64,000 nucleotides of DNA from Saccharomyces paradoxus (lineage: Eukaryota; Ascomycota; Saccharomycetes; Saccharomycetales; Saccharomycetaceae): positions 434,001 through 498,000 of the forward strand of contig NC_047501.1 in assembly GCF_002079055.1 (NCBI RefSeq), given 5' to 3'. Numbering within the stretch: position 1 is the first letter of the stretch; every line of letters starts with the position of its first letter. Made by a program: the position numbers and the translations under genes. This document shows positions 8,863 through 17,900 of the stretch, piece by piece. Below the pieces are notes generated by a model. The model did not search any database and was not told the origin of the DNA. It saw only the letters and a program-made list of their open reading frames with translations.

Positions 8863-10899
8863 ATGGACTACGAGGATAATCTAGAGGCTCCTGTTTGGGA
8901 CGAACTAAATCATGAGGAAGATAAAACTCAGAGCGTCATTTCAAATTCAATTGAACCAGTTAGTCAATTATCTACACATGAAAAGGGAAAAGAAGAGGGA
9001 AGAAAAGATGAACTTGAGACCACAGCTTCACTTGTGAACAAGATAAGCTTGGATATTGCACCAGAATGGAAGGGCACCGGTTTGTCAGTGGCTGATAATC
9101 CGTTGTTAGAGGAGCATGACGATTCCAAAGCCGACGCTCTTATTAATTCTCTGGCTCCTGAACAGGATCCAATTGCTGACCTCACAAATAGCGCTACACA
9201 ACTCATTGTAACAAGAGAATCTGGTGACGCATTGTTTACAGGCAACGTCAACTCTCCCTTAGTCTTTGATGATACGATATACGATGCTAGCACTTCTCCA
9301 AATACCTCAAGAAGCATTTCTGGAAGAAGATTCGGCAAGCCCCGCATTCTTTTTGATTCTGCCAAAGCTCAAAGAAACTCCAAACGTAATCATTCTCTGA
9401 AAACAAAGAAAACAACCGCTTCCAATAATACTACCAAAACACCTTTTACTGATCCGTTAAAGAAGGCTGAAAAAGAGAATGAATTTGTTGAAGAACCATT
9501 GGACGATAGAAACGACAGAAAAGAAAGCAATAAGGAAAAGGCCGCAGCTTCCGTTGAAAAGAATATCCTTGAGCAGGTGGATAAGCCCTTATATAATCTC
9601 CCTAAGACAGGTGCTAATACTGTAAGTCCTATCAAGGTCGAGGAAAATCCGAAAATGTTTGAAAAAACCAAGACTGGCTCAAAGGTGCTACCAACCGAAA
9701 AGGCTACGGCTTTCAAAGTTGAGGTGAAAGACCCGGTCAAAGTAGGAGAGCTAACATCCATTCACGTGGAGTACACTGTAATCAGTGAGTCAGCATTACT
9801 CGAGCTAAAATATGCACAAGTAAGCAGGCGTTACAGAGATTTCAGGTGGCTATATCGTCAACTACAAAGCAACCATTGGGGTAAAATAATACCTCCACCA
9901 CCAGAGAAGCAATCGGTAGGTAGTTTCAAGGAAGATTTTATCGAAAATAGAAGATTTCAAATGGAAAGCATGTTAAAAAAAATAGGTCAAGATCCGGTTC
10001 TACAAAAGGACAGAGATTTCCTGCTATTTTTGACAAGCGATGACTTTGGTTCAGAGTCTAAAAGAACAGCATTTTTGACTGGGTCAGGCGCTATTAATGA
10101 CAGTAACGATCTATCAGAAATCCGGATAAGTGAAATACAGCTACTCGGCGCTGAGGACGCCGCTGAGGTATTAAGAAATGGAGGTATCGATGCAGAATCA
10201 CACAAGGGATTTATGAATATATCATTTTCCTCTCTACCCAAGTACAACGAAACAGAAGAATTCTTTACCGAAAAGAAACAAAAGATGGATGAATTAGAAG
10301 ATAATTTGAAAAAATTGAGCAAATCCTTGGATATGGTTGACACCTCAAGGAATAGTTTAGCTGCGTCAACAGAAGAATTCTCTAGTATGATAGGAAGCCT
10401 ATCGTCTTTGAATATAAGTGAGGCTAATTCGGAACTGTTGAATAATTTTGCTGATGTTCATAAAAGCATAAGAAGCTCTCTTGAGAGGAGCTCTTTGCAG
10501 GAGACATTGACTATGGGGGTAATGCTAGATGACTATATTAGGTCATTAGCTAGCGTAAAGGCAATTTTCAACCAGAGAGCCAAATTGGGGTATTTCTTGG
10601 TAGTTATTGAAAACGACATGAATAAGAAACACACACAATTGGGTAAATTGGGACAAAATATCCATTCAGAAAAGTTCAAAGAAACGAAAAAGGAATTTCT
10701 AGCATTAGAGAGAAGGTACAACCTTACAAAAACACAATGGCAAGAGGTTGGCGATAGAATAAAGGATGAATTTCAGAATTTTTCTATTGATAAAATTCGG
10801 GAATTCCGAAATGGCATGGAAATATCACTAGAAGCAGCCATTGAATCTCAAAAAGAATGCATCGAGCTTTGGGAGACATTCTACCAAACTAATCTTTAG
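8863..10899 (+). CDS. VPS5: Vps5, retromer sorting nexin (PX-BAR)
   Basis: This 678-residue protein (675 in S. cerevisiae) has a long disordered acidic/Ser-rich N-terminal half. A PX domain lies at roughly residues 280-395, with the phosphoinositide-binding signature RRYRDFRWLYRQLQ and the Pro-rich loop IIPPPPEKQ. A C-terminal BAR coiled-coil region spans about 425-675. Vps5 pairs with Vps17 to form the membrane-bending half of retromer, which recycles Vps10 from endosomes to the Golgi. The first 150 codons overlap an open frame on the other strand (VAM10). The start is the first ATG after the leader. Confidence 0.97.
   Translation: MDYEDNLEAPVWDELNHEEDKTQSVISNSIEPVSQLSTHEKGKEEGRKDELETTASLVNKISLDIAPEWKGTGLSVADNPLLEEHDDSKADALINSLAPEQDPIADLTNSATQLIVTRESGDALFTGNVNSPLVFDDTIYDASTSPNTSRSISGRRFGKPRILFDSAKAQRNSKRNHSLKTKKTTASNNTTKTPFTDPLKKAEKENEFVEEPLDDRNDRKESNKEKAAASVEKNILEQVDKPLYNLPKTGANTVSPIKVEENPKMFEKTKTGSKVLPTEKATAFKVEVKDPVKVGELTSIHVEYTVISESALLELKYAQVSRRYRDFRWLYRQLQSNHWGKIIPPPPEKQSVGSFKEDFIENRRFQMESMLKKIGQDPVLQKDRDFLLFLTSDDFGSESKRTAFLTGSGAINDSNDLSEIRISEIQLLGAEDAAEVLRNGGIDAESHKGFMNISFSSLPKYNETEEFFTEKKQKMDELEDNLKKLSKSLDMVDTSRNSLAASTEEFSSMIGSLSSLNISEANSELLNNFADVHKSIRSSLERSSLQETLTMGVMLDDYIRSLASVKAIFNQRAKLGYFLVVIENDMNKKHTQLGKLGQNIHSEKFKETKKEFLALERRYNLTKTQWQEVGDRIKDEFQNFSIDKIREFRNGMEISLEAAIESQKECIELWETFYQTNL
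8964..9317 (-). CDS. VAM10: Vam10-like frame, antisense to the 5' part of VPS5
   Basis: A 117-codon open frame lies wholly within VPS5 on the opposite strand, at the position where S. cerevisiae carries VAM10 (YOR068C, 114 residues). That protein is reported to act early in homotypic vacuole fusion. The ATG at 9317 gives a length close to the known one; another in-frame ATG at 9347 would give 127 residues. The predicted protein is Ser- and hydrophobic-rich without a domain I recognise. Because the overlapping strand encodes a disordered part of Vps5, an open antisense frame could partly be a by-product. Identification rests on position and length. Confidence 0.5.
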   Translation of the reverse strand: MLLEVFGEVLASYIVSSKTKGELTLPVNNASPDSLVTMSCVALFVRSAIGSCSGARELIRASALESSCSSNNGLSATDKPVPFHSGAISKLILFTSEAVVSSSSFLPSSFPFSCVDN

Positions 10900-11009
10900 A
10901 GGATCTGTGGACAGAATCTTCGGATGATACGTTCTTAAAGGTTTATGAATTAGGAAATTTTTCGTTTTATATTGTTACATACTATATAGTAGCAGAATGA
11001 ACAGACCGT

Positions 11010-12923
11010 TTACAGCCAATGGGACGTAGCATCTTTATAAAGAGATTGCCAAATAAAGGCTTCGCTCAGGAGCATTTCGATATCCGTTTCAGTCCAGTCC
11101 TTAGTAGGAGGGTTTTGTAAGAAAGTTATAGTCTCTTGAAAATCCATTTCCATTAGCTGATCACTCCACTTAATGAGAAATGCAGCACAAACAAACACAT
11201 GAAACTCATTGAGCGAAGACTGTCTCATTTTCCCACTGTCTTCAACTGCATTATTCGGGGTCATATTAGAAAGTGCTGTGGTGGGAGATTGGAAATCTTT
11301 TGTTGGTGTTACAAAACTTGCCACCCGAGGTTCTGTTGGAGTTACGGGGGCCTTGATGTCATTGGACGATATGGAATATGAAGAAGTGACCTCTTGTGAA
11401 GTTTCAGATAAATACGTATCCCACATTCTTATTACTGTGCCCATTTGGAATTCTCTCATTAAAAGGCAATTCATCCACCTGAATGCGAACTGTATAAATT
11501 CCACGTGCTCATTTTGAAAATGGTTATATAGATCAGCATCAATTCGTTTCACTAGCTGACTCAAATTCTTCACTTGCCTCAATATTCCTGGTTGTCCGTG
11601 AATATAGTTATCAGTAATTTGTTCCAGCAATTTGGTAAGACACCAAAACGTGTCTGCTTCCAAATCTGCGACCTGTTCATCTGTCATATACGTAGAGGGG
11701 TCCTTTATCTCCACATCATCTATTTGCGAAGGCGGCAGATATTCTGTGAGAAAAGTCTCGAAAAATGGTGTAACTAAATCGTTAATACCTTGCACATACC
11801 CGCTAGCAGGATGCCTAATTGCCCAAAGATAAAGTATTCGTTGTAAACTGTTCTGTACGGACTTAAACTGATATAGGGGAATATGAGGATTTGTTCTCGG
11901 TATATCTATCTCTATTTGATGCCAAGTTGGAATATCCCTTGAGTGCTGGTCAGAAAAGGTATGTTTTAGACCATCCCTATATTCTTTTCTCTTCCTTTGC
12001 AAGAAACCCTCTTGCCTCCTAGTGTTCACAGGCAAATATCCTATTAATAATTTCCAAACAACGGGCCTATGTATTTTTGGGATACCGTTCCAACTAATCT
12101 GGCGCAAATCTTGTTGATTTATGATTGTTTTATCCTTCAAAATATTGTCAAATTTAGAAATGCGCTGGATGATGGAGTTTAATTCTTGAACGTCCCGTTC
12201 GTTTTCGATTTCCAATTGAGTCTTCTTGGAATCATCAGTTTGTTCTTTTTGCAGCTGTGGTAATTGAGGGTATGTGAAAGAGGAGGAGGAATTCCGTACT
12301 GCGGAAGGTCCCGTAATCGAAGTCGAATTGATGGAGGAAGAGGTAGACCTTCGCGACAAAGTCCTTGTTGGAGCTATAGGTGTACCGAAGCCACCATTAG
12401 TGAGTATGGGGATAGGCATATTATAATCGTCAATAACAGCACTCCAATCCTCATCCAAATCTTTGAAATATCGATCACCCTTTTTGCTAGGTTCTGTGCT
12501 GTTACTAGAACCGTTGCCTACACTACCACTGCTACTATGGCGTGGTTGTTGATGGTGGTGATGGCGCTGGTGGTGCTGACGTAAGAGTAAAGCGGGCCGG
12601 GGACTTTCGTTACTTGCAGTGCTTAAAGTGGGGCTCACATATCGTAGAGGCGAATAAGAATTCGAGGTACGTCTAGTGCTTGCCTGTTGTTTTGCCATAG
12701 CCTCGAAATTACCGTCACTGGTCCTTCGATCTCTGTTTGCCGAGGAAGCGTAACCCGAGGGTAAACTAGTGGATTCAGTGGTATTCATTTTGTACAATGA
12801 TGGTTTCTTGGAGGAAGTAACCGATGATATCCTCCAAGATTTCATTAGGGAAGTTACCAAACTGGAACTGTCTGAGGTGTGGTCCCGTTCATGCATTTCC
12901 TTTGCAGCAGATCTTACTCCCAT
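11010..12923 (-). CDS. GYP1: Gyp1, TBC-domain GTPase-activating protein for Ypt1
   Basis: The protein has 637 residues, identical in length to S. cerevisiae Gyp1. A Ser- and His-rich disordered N-terminal half (with a HHQRHHHHQQPRH run) precedes a TBC domain at about residues 255-630. Visible TBC signatures are NGIPKIHRPVVWKLL, the arginine-finger motif IEIDIPRTNP and the glutamine-finger motif GYVQGINDL. These two catalytic residues supply the dual-finger mechanism that speeds GTP hydrolysis by Rab proteins, chiefly Ypt1 at the Golgi. The ATG at 12923 was chosen because the S. cerevisiae protein begins MGVRSAAKEMHERDH; the frame continues 23 codons upstream. It is convergent with VPS5. Confidence 0.97.
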   Translation of the reverse strand: MGVRSAAKEMHERDHTSDSSSLVTSLMKSWRISSVTSSKKPSLYKMNTTESTSLPSGYASSANRDRRTSDGNFEAMAKQQASTRRTSNSYSPLRYVSPTLSTASNESPRPALLLRQHHQRHHHHQQPRHSSSGSVGNGSSNSTEPSKKGDRYFKDLDEDWSAVIDDYNMPIPILTNGGFGTPIAPTRTLSRRSTSSSINSTSITGPSAVRNSSSSFTYPQLPQLQKEQTDDSKKTQLEIENERDVQELNSIIQRISKFDNILKDKTIINQQDLRQISWNGIPKIHRPVVWKLLIGYLPVNTRRQEGFLQRKRKEYRDGLKHTFSDQHSRDIPTWHQIEIDIPRTNPHIPLYQFKSVQNSLQRILYLWAIRHPASGYVQGINDLVTPFFETFLTEYLPPSQIDDVEIKDPSTYMTDEQVADLEADTFWCLTKLLEQITDNYIHGQPGILRQVKNLSQLVKRIDADLYNHFQNEHVEFIQFAFRWMNCLLMREFQMGTVIRMWDTYLSETSQEVTSSYSISSNDIKAPVTPTEPRVASFVTPTKDFQSPTTALSNMTPNNAVEDSGKMRQSSLNEFHVFVCAAFLIKWSDQLMEMDFQETITFLQNPPTKDWTETDIEMLLSEAFIWQSLYKDATSHWL

Positions 12924-13879
12924 TATACTTTTTAAACTTATTAAATTGTTAGTTTGGTTGTTGTTATTTATATCCTTGACCTTCTCCTCCAATAATGACT
13001 ATAAAGATAAAAAAACAAAACAATTAATAGCAGGACAAAAGCCAAATACTATAAGAAATTGGGTTATGTGATATGCAGAAGATAGCAATCACTGTATGCC
13101 TCTCTGTTGCATCATGCATCATATGTTTGCTATTCTGTTCTGCCAGATAAATGGGCGAAATGATTCGGGGAGCTTTGCTGCGACTTGGTACCCGGCAAGC
13201 CGCGACCTATATTTTGCTTTAAACGAGTCCATCATGGATTTATCGCCATGAGGCGTAGTCAGTCAAGCGTGTCATAGATGGCTAGCACTGTAGAAGGTAT
13301 AACATCGCCCTAGAATGGCTAAATAGTAGGTTCATACAGCTTTGTTCATCAATTGTTATCTAGTTCATCACCAAGAAAAAAGCAAAAAAGGAAAAAAAAA
13401 TAAGAGACAAGATGGCCTACACAAGCACATCCTCTCAAAAATGGACGTTGCTTTCATGCTAGCGAAGATGGTGGCGTGCTAAGCTTAACAGCAATCAAAT
13501 ATTGTGTGCTATAAAATAGTAGCAGATCAAATACCAATTACATGTATTCGCGAATGGCTAAGGAATGCGGCTAAACAGAGGATTTGGATGAGCCTCAAAT
13601 TGCAATCCCAGGTCAACGTCTTGTCTTCGTTGAAGTCTGCCTTCTTTACTGTGCGAATACCTTGTGTGAAGGTGTTGAGGTTTAAAAGAGGAATCTTTTT
13701 CGATTAAACAAGTAATTTAAGAAGCGGAGAAGAGCCGTAGTAAGTGGATGATTTACCTCAAGACACGCTAGCAGCACATATGAGTTAAGTGATCGTGCTG
13801 TTGCAAAACTTGGTAAGGCTCAGAATGAATTAGCGAATTCATCTTAGGAACATTAAAAAAATGGCTGCAAAAGTATAAC
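12924..13879. other. GYP1 upstream region with relic-like sequence
   Basis: The region has no convincing intact gene. Around 13370-13415 an A-rich leader-like stretch is followed by an ATG at 13412. The three frames behind it are repeatedly interrupted but contain protein-like segments, for example one ending TYELSDRAVAKLGKAQNELA at about 13767-13826. It may be a decayed gene, or chance. The GYP1 promoter occupies the first few hundred bases. Confidence 0.35.
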
Positions 13880-14240
13880 TCCAGTATCTCAGGGTGAGAT
13901 ATGTCAATGTGATTACATACATCATCGTAAACATTCATAGAAAGGGTCCTCGAAACTCATATGGAACAACCTCACTGCGAGCACAGAACATTGCGCATAC
14001 CAGGTATATCCCTGCCTTCCTTATATGAATTATCCAAACGTACAAATACCTGTACAATTAATTCAGATTCGACTTTCCGCACTTCCGTCATATGGTAGAA
14101 ACTAGATCTTACATAATATATAGGATAGGCAGCATTCTGTAAATCAAGTTGACAAGTACATTTCGAAAAGAAGTAACTCTTTTAACGGTATGATAGTATA
14201 GTCAAAACAACCCGCTATTGCTCAACTCCGTAATACAACA
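13880..14240 (+). mobile_element. Solo sigma LTR of a Ty3-type element (old, degenerate)
   Basis: About 361 bp align by eye with the remembered Ty3 sigma LTR (about 340 bp). Shared blocks are GTATCTC..GTGAGATATGTCA near the left end, CATATGGAACAACCT, ATTCAGATTCGA, TACATAATATATAGGATA, and the right terminus CTCCGTAATACAACA. The right inverted-repeat end is intact and the left end is eroded. No internal Ty3 sequence is present, so it is a solo LTR. It is clearly diverged and looks old. I could not find a flanking target duplication or an adjacent tRNA gene, although Ty3 normally inserts just upstream of Pol III genes. Confidence 0.8.
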
Positions 14241-15032
14241 GAAAATTAGCTCATAGTCAATTCTCTTATTCAGCAACCAAGCTAACCGGTGAATGTTAAC
14301 AAAAGTAGACGGGAATATCACTATTGCCACCCTTCTTAACCCTATGTAAAAAAAAAAAAGATGGGAGAGTTATGTAGATCTACACTTCTTATATTTTCTG
14401 AGTTTTTCAAATCTGTGTGCCGGTGCTAAATTTATAAATCTCTAATCTCCAGCTTCCTGCCAATCTCTCGCACTAACAAAGATTGGGGTTCTCGCTTCTG
14501 ATATTAAGTGACCTCGACTTTTAAAAAGGAACTTTCATTAAGTTTGTTTTGCTCTTTCAACCACGCGGTGAAATAAAGGGTTGTTTGATTCAACGCTATT
14601 CAAAAATTCTCTTATTGTTTACTGAGTGCCTACCATAAACACGTGAAAAGTAAATAGTATTGCAGGATATCATAAGGTTGAGCACTTATCACAGAATAAC
14701 AATATTGCCGCCAGATAGGTACGGGACCCACCGGGTTCTCTTGCGATATAGATGGCGCAGAATAGTTCACAAAAGGATTGACAAAAATATGTCTCCTAAC
14801 GAAAAAAAAAAATAAGAACCAATATTTCCTTTTCTTTATACAATTATTGATCCATACACAATAATGTCGATATCCTTCATTATGGATAATACTTGATAGT
14901 AATGTTTTTGCAAAGTGAAGACCGAGCTGGTAATGTTCTCAAATTTTAATATTTGTAATGAGATTTTAAATGAAAGGGTGAAGTTTTCTCTATATATATT
15001 TAATATCTTCCTTTTATTAAATTCTCTTTTCA
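14241..15032. other. NRT1 3' side intergenic region
   Basis: This 792-bp stretch between the sigma LTR and the NRT1 stop is AT-rich and contains a poly-A run near 14345 and a CACGTG at about 14640. A 65-codon frame directly downstream of NRT1 is AT-rich and overlaps its stop; I do not treat it as a gene. Confidence 0.5.
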
Positions 15033-16829
15033 TCAGACAGCTTGTTCACTGGTAGCAAATGAGTGCTTTTCAGTATCTTTTTGATGAATGATTTCAAATA
15101 CATTTGTGTTTTCTGAGCTAGTCTTAATCAACTCAGGTTGTTGGTCATCAGAGCTTTCAGGTTGATATTCGTGTCCAGTGGTGTAACATTCGCCCAACGT
15201 GTAAGCACGGATTTCTTCTTCAGAAATTTCACTGTATGGAACCATGCCCTTCTTTCTTGCTTCTTCGTCGGTGAATGCACCATAGTAATCTTTGTCATCA
15301 TGTTTAACAGTAATTTTGAATGGGAAGAAGATACATAGCCCCCAGTAGACGAAAAAAGAAATTAAAAATGAGAAAAAAGAATCACCATAGAAAAACTTAA
15401 CAATACCAGCATCGTGGAAATAGTTATTGTTGACTTCCCAAGCAATACCGGGTAGACCGGGAGCCATACCACAAACCCAGGCAACGACAGCTCTCCAGTT
15501 GACACCTTTAGTGAAATAGTATTCACCCTTTAAAATAAATGCATTAGTAATGGAGTACTGTCTCTTCCTAATCAGGAAGTTGTCACAAATCATGACAGCA
15601 ATAATAGGAGTCATGACAACACCGAAAGAGCTCATGACAGTTAAGAAAGTGGAAGAGGAGTTGTAAAAGTTCCATGGCAAACAAGCCCAGGAGACACATG
15701 CAGCAAAGAGGGCGCCCCTCTTGATATCAACGTATTTGGGCAATAAACCGGCCATGTCCATACCACTGGCAAACCCGCAGTTGGAGATGGTGGAGGCCAT
15801 TTGAGACATGGTAAAGGAAAGACCACAGAAGAAGGCGCCTGCACGAGCGCCTGCAGAATAGTTATTTGTCAACCAGTAGTGGAAGATATCCATAGGCATC
15901 CAAAATTGTTGACCGTATAATTTGTCACAGGTGGAGGCACTGATGACACCGAAGATTGGGACCAAAGTTGCTGGGATTAGTAATGCACAAACGCTACCGG
16001 TCCAGATAGCCCAATTGGAGGAGCCAAATCTCGAGTAGTCGCTTTGGTTTGTGGAACCTGGAGAGATGGAACCGAACCAGTATGAGATCATGTAAACCCA
16101 AGCCCATGCTCTTTTAGAACCAGTAACGGTAGAATGTGTGGAGATGAATAATTCACCAACACCATGGGCATTCTTAGTCAAGTAAATCACAATACCCACC
16201 ATGGAGAAGCAAGTAGCCACACACGACCAAATTAAAATATAGTTCATATGATAGGGTTTCATGAAGTAACAGAGCGCGGTGAGGACGTGAAAGATAATGA
16301 AGCCGATCAACTCTTTGGTGGTCATGGCAACTTTCGGGGACAAAGTATTGGGCAGGTGCAGATAGTGGTGAGACCAGGAATCTAATATCATGTTGATAGA
16401 AAGACCACCCAACCAAGCATTGGAACCGTAATTGACAATACTCATCAAAATTCTGATGATAATACCAAAGGCTGAACCGTAAATTCCAAAGACGAATCTT
16501 TGGGCTAAAGTAAAACCGATCTTCCAATCATAACCGGGATAAGAATTGGCCATAGTAAAAATGATCGTCAAGACATTACCGAGAAGAAACGAAACAATGG
16601 TCTCTGGGTAACTTAGTCCAACACTTAGTGCAGCAGAACCACTCATCCATGTACCCGCAGTAAAGGACACAGCACCCCAGTACGCCAAATTAGACCAAAA
16701 CCCCCATGTTTGATTTGCAGACTTGATAGGTTGCAAATCAGGGTTCCTCAGAAAATTCACGGCAGTCCTATTTTTGGCAGGGATTTCCAAATACCTCAAA
16801 AGCTTAGAGAATATAGTACTGAAACTCAT
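15033..16829 (-). CDS. NRT1: Nrt1, nicotinamide riboside (and thiamine) transporter, NCS1 family
   Basis: This 598-residue, 12-helix transporter has the same length as S. cerevisiae Nrt1/Thi7 proteins. Landmarks are NRTAVNFLRNPDLQPI before helix 1, TWGFWSNLAYWGAVSFTAGT, MANSYPGYDWKIGFTLAQRF, and a hydrophilic C-terminal tail beginning FKITVKHDDKDYYGAFTDEEARKKG. The NCS1 group here includes Nrt1 (YOR071C), Thi7 and Thi72, which are very similar. I call it NRT1 from its place between GYP1 and SGO1. It imports nicotinamide riboside, an NAD precursor, across the plasma membrane. The start is the ATG giving MSFSTIFSKLLRYLEIP; the frame is open 26 more codons upstream. Confidence 0.93.
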   Translation of the reverse strand: MSFSTIFSKLLRYLEIPAKNRTAVNFLRNPDLQPIKSANQTWGFWSNLAYWGAVSFTAGTWMSGSAALSVGLSYPETIVSFLLGNVLTIIFTMANSYPGYDWKIGFTLAQRFVFGIYGSAFGIIIRILMSIVNYGSNAWLGGLSINMILDSWSHHYLHLPNTLSPKVAMTTKELIGFIIFHVLTALCYFMKPYHMNYILIWSCVATCFSMVGIVIYLTKNAHGVGELFISTHSTVTGSKRAWAWVYMISYWFGSISPGSTNQSDYSRFGSSNWAIWTGSVCALLIPATLVPIFGVISASTCDKLYGQQFWMPMDIFHYWLTNNYSAGARAGAFFCGLSFTMSQMASTISNCGFASGMDMAGLLPKYVDIKRGALFAACVSWACLPWNFYNSSSTFLTVMSSFGVVMTPIIAVMICDNFLIRKRQYSITNAFILKGEYYFTKGVNWRAVVAWVCGMAPGLPGIAWEVNNNYFHDAGIVKFFYGDSFFSFLISFFVYWGLCIFFPFKITVKHDDKDYYGAFTDEEARKKGMVPYSEISEEEIRAYTLGECYTTGHEYQPESSDDQQPELIKTSSENTNVFEIIHQKDTEKHSFATSEQAV

Positions 16830-17900
16830 GGATGATATAATGCTAGAGTCCGTCCTTTGAGAGTATAGTGGATATGAGTACAATAGAGAATAATATGAAT
16901 TCTGCAATAGGAAATAACATAGGTAAATGTTCTTGATAACTCTGGAGTTTATAAGATTTTAACTTTCATATATGAAAATTAGAGAGGAAAAATAACACTA
17001 CACTAGCGAATGCAAAATTTTTTCTTTCTCCGAAGAATAAACAGCAGTAGCAACACATGCTCACGAAAGTAGTGTTCTCCTTTTTTTAGAGGACGTCTGA
17101 CCCAACTGAAAAGCTAGCTGCATGCAACCACGCTACATTGGCACACTATACCTGACGCCCGCGCTATATCCTGACGCCTGCGCTATATATTCTGACGTCT
17201 ACACTATAACTACCATAGTACTGACTACTGTTTTGCGTAACCCGGCGCGTGTTCTCTTCGAGCACGGATATTCTGTCGTTTATTTTCTTCCTTCTTTCTG
17301 TTCCATTACTTAAAAGGAGGTACATTATTTGATTCGAAGGCCCGATGGACAAATTCTCCTCTTTCATAGAGATTAATAAGGCGGTCAGCAGGAAACGCCT
17401 ATTGCCAACCGTCTTGCGAACCGACCGGTCACTGCGCGCGATCATGCGTCCACGCGCTTCTGTGGCGACGGACGACTAGGACAAGACATTGGTACACTTA
17501 CGCCTGGCGCTCAGAATGTACTCACGCAGACGGCCAAATCGTGTGATGAAAAGGAATAATCTTTGCTATGTTAATGATCACAAGACGCAGTTACATGGAT
17601 GCCTTGGCACCAACACGATGTTACAGCAGGACATTCTTGTCGTCCTGTGCCAGTAATTCCTTTGCTTATCGAGTATGCCTCTAAAACGTCAGTCTTGGAG
17701 GCATGGCCTTCGTATTTTTTTTCTTTTAGCTTTGCTTTATTTCTCTACGCTGGAACGAATATATTATTTTTATTATTATTCAATGATTTTTTTTATTTTT
17801 TTTTTGGACTCATTCAAGACACTTTGGGGATAATGACGTCCCCAATGAGATATCCAGAGTGTTAGGCTGCAAGTAAGTGCCTCTACTAGCTTCTCACTCT
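16830..17900. other. NRT1 upstream region
   Basis: This 1.07-kb region contains the NRT1 promoter, a short degenerate tandem repeat at 17143-17208 and T-rich tracts near 17710-17810. A 93-codon minus-strand frame (17164-17445) runs across the tandem repeat and resembles nothing I know. No gene is called. Confidence 0.5.
17143..17208 (+). repeat. Short degenerate tandem repeat, unit about 19-21 bp
   Basis: Successive units read CACTATACCTGACGCC, CGCGCTATATCCTGACGCC, TGCGCTATATATTCTGACGTC and TACACTATAAC. About three and a half copies share the cores GCTATAT and CTGACGYC. It lies about 310 bp upstream of NRT1. It is a small minisatellite-like array; its period and copy number could vary between strains. 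Confidence 0.75.

Noticed and set aside
12924-12992. N-terminal extension of GYP1
   Set aside because: The frame is open upstream, but the extension is a low-complexity Asn-rich leader and the S. cerevisiae protein starts at the internal Met used here.
13504-13707. 67-codon frame in the GYP1-NRT1 interval as an intact gene
   Set aside because: It opens with a non-ATG-supported context inside the interrupted relic-like stretch; only the stretch as a whole is noted.
14836-15033. 65-codon minus-strand frame just downstream of NRT1
   Set aside because: It overlaps the NRT1 stop codon and is AT-rich 3' UTR-like sequence; no sign of an independent promoter.
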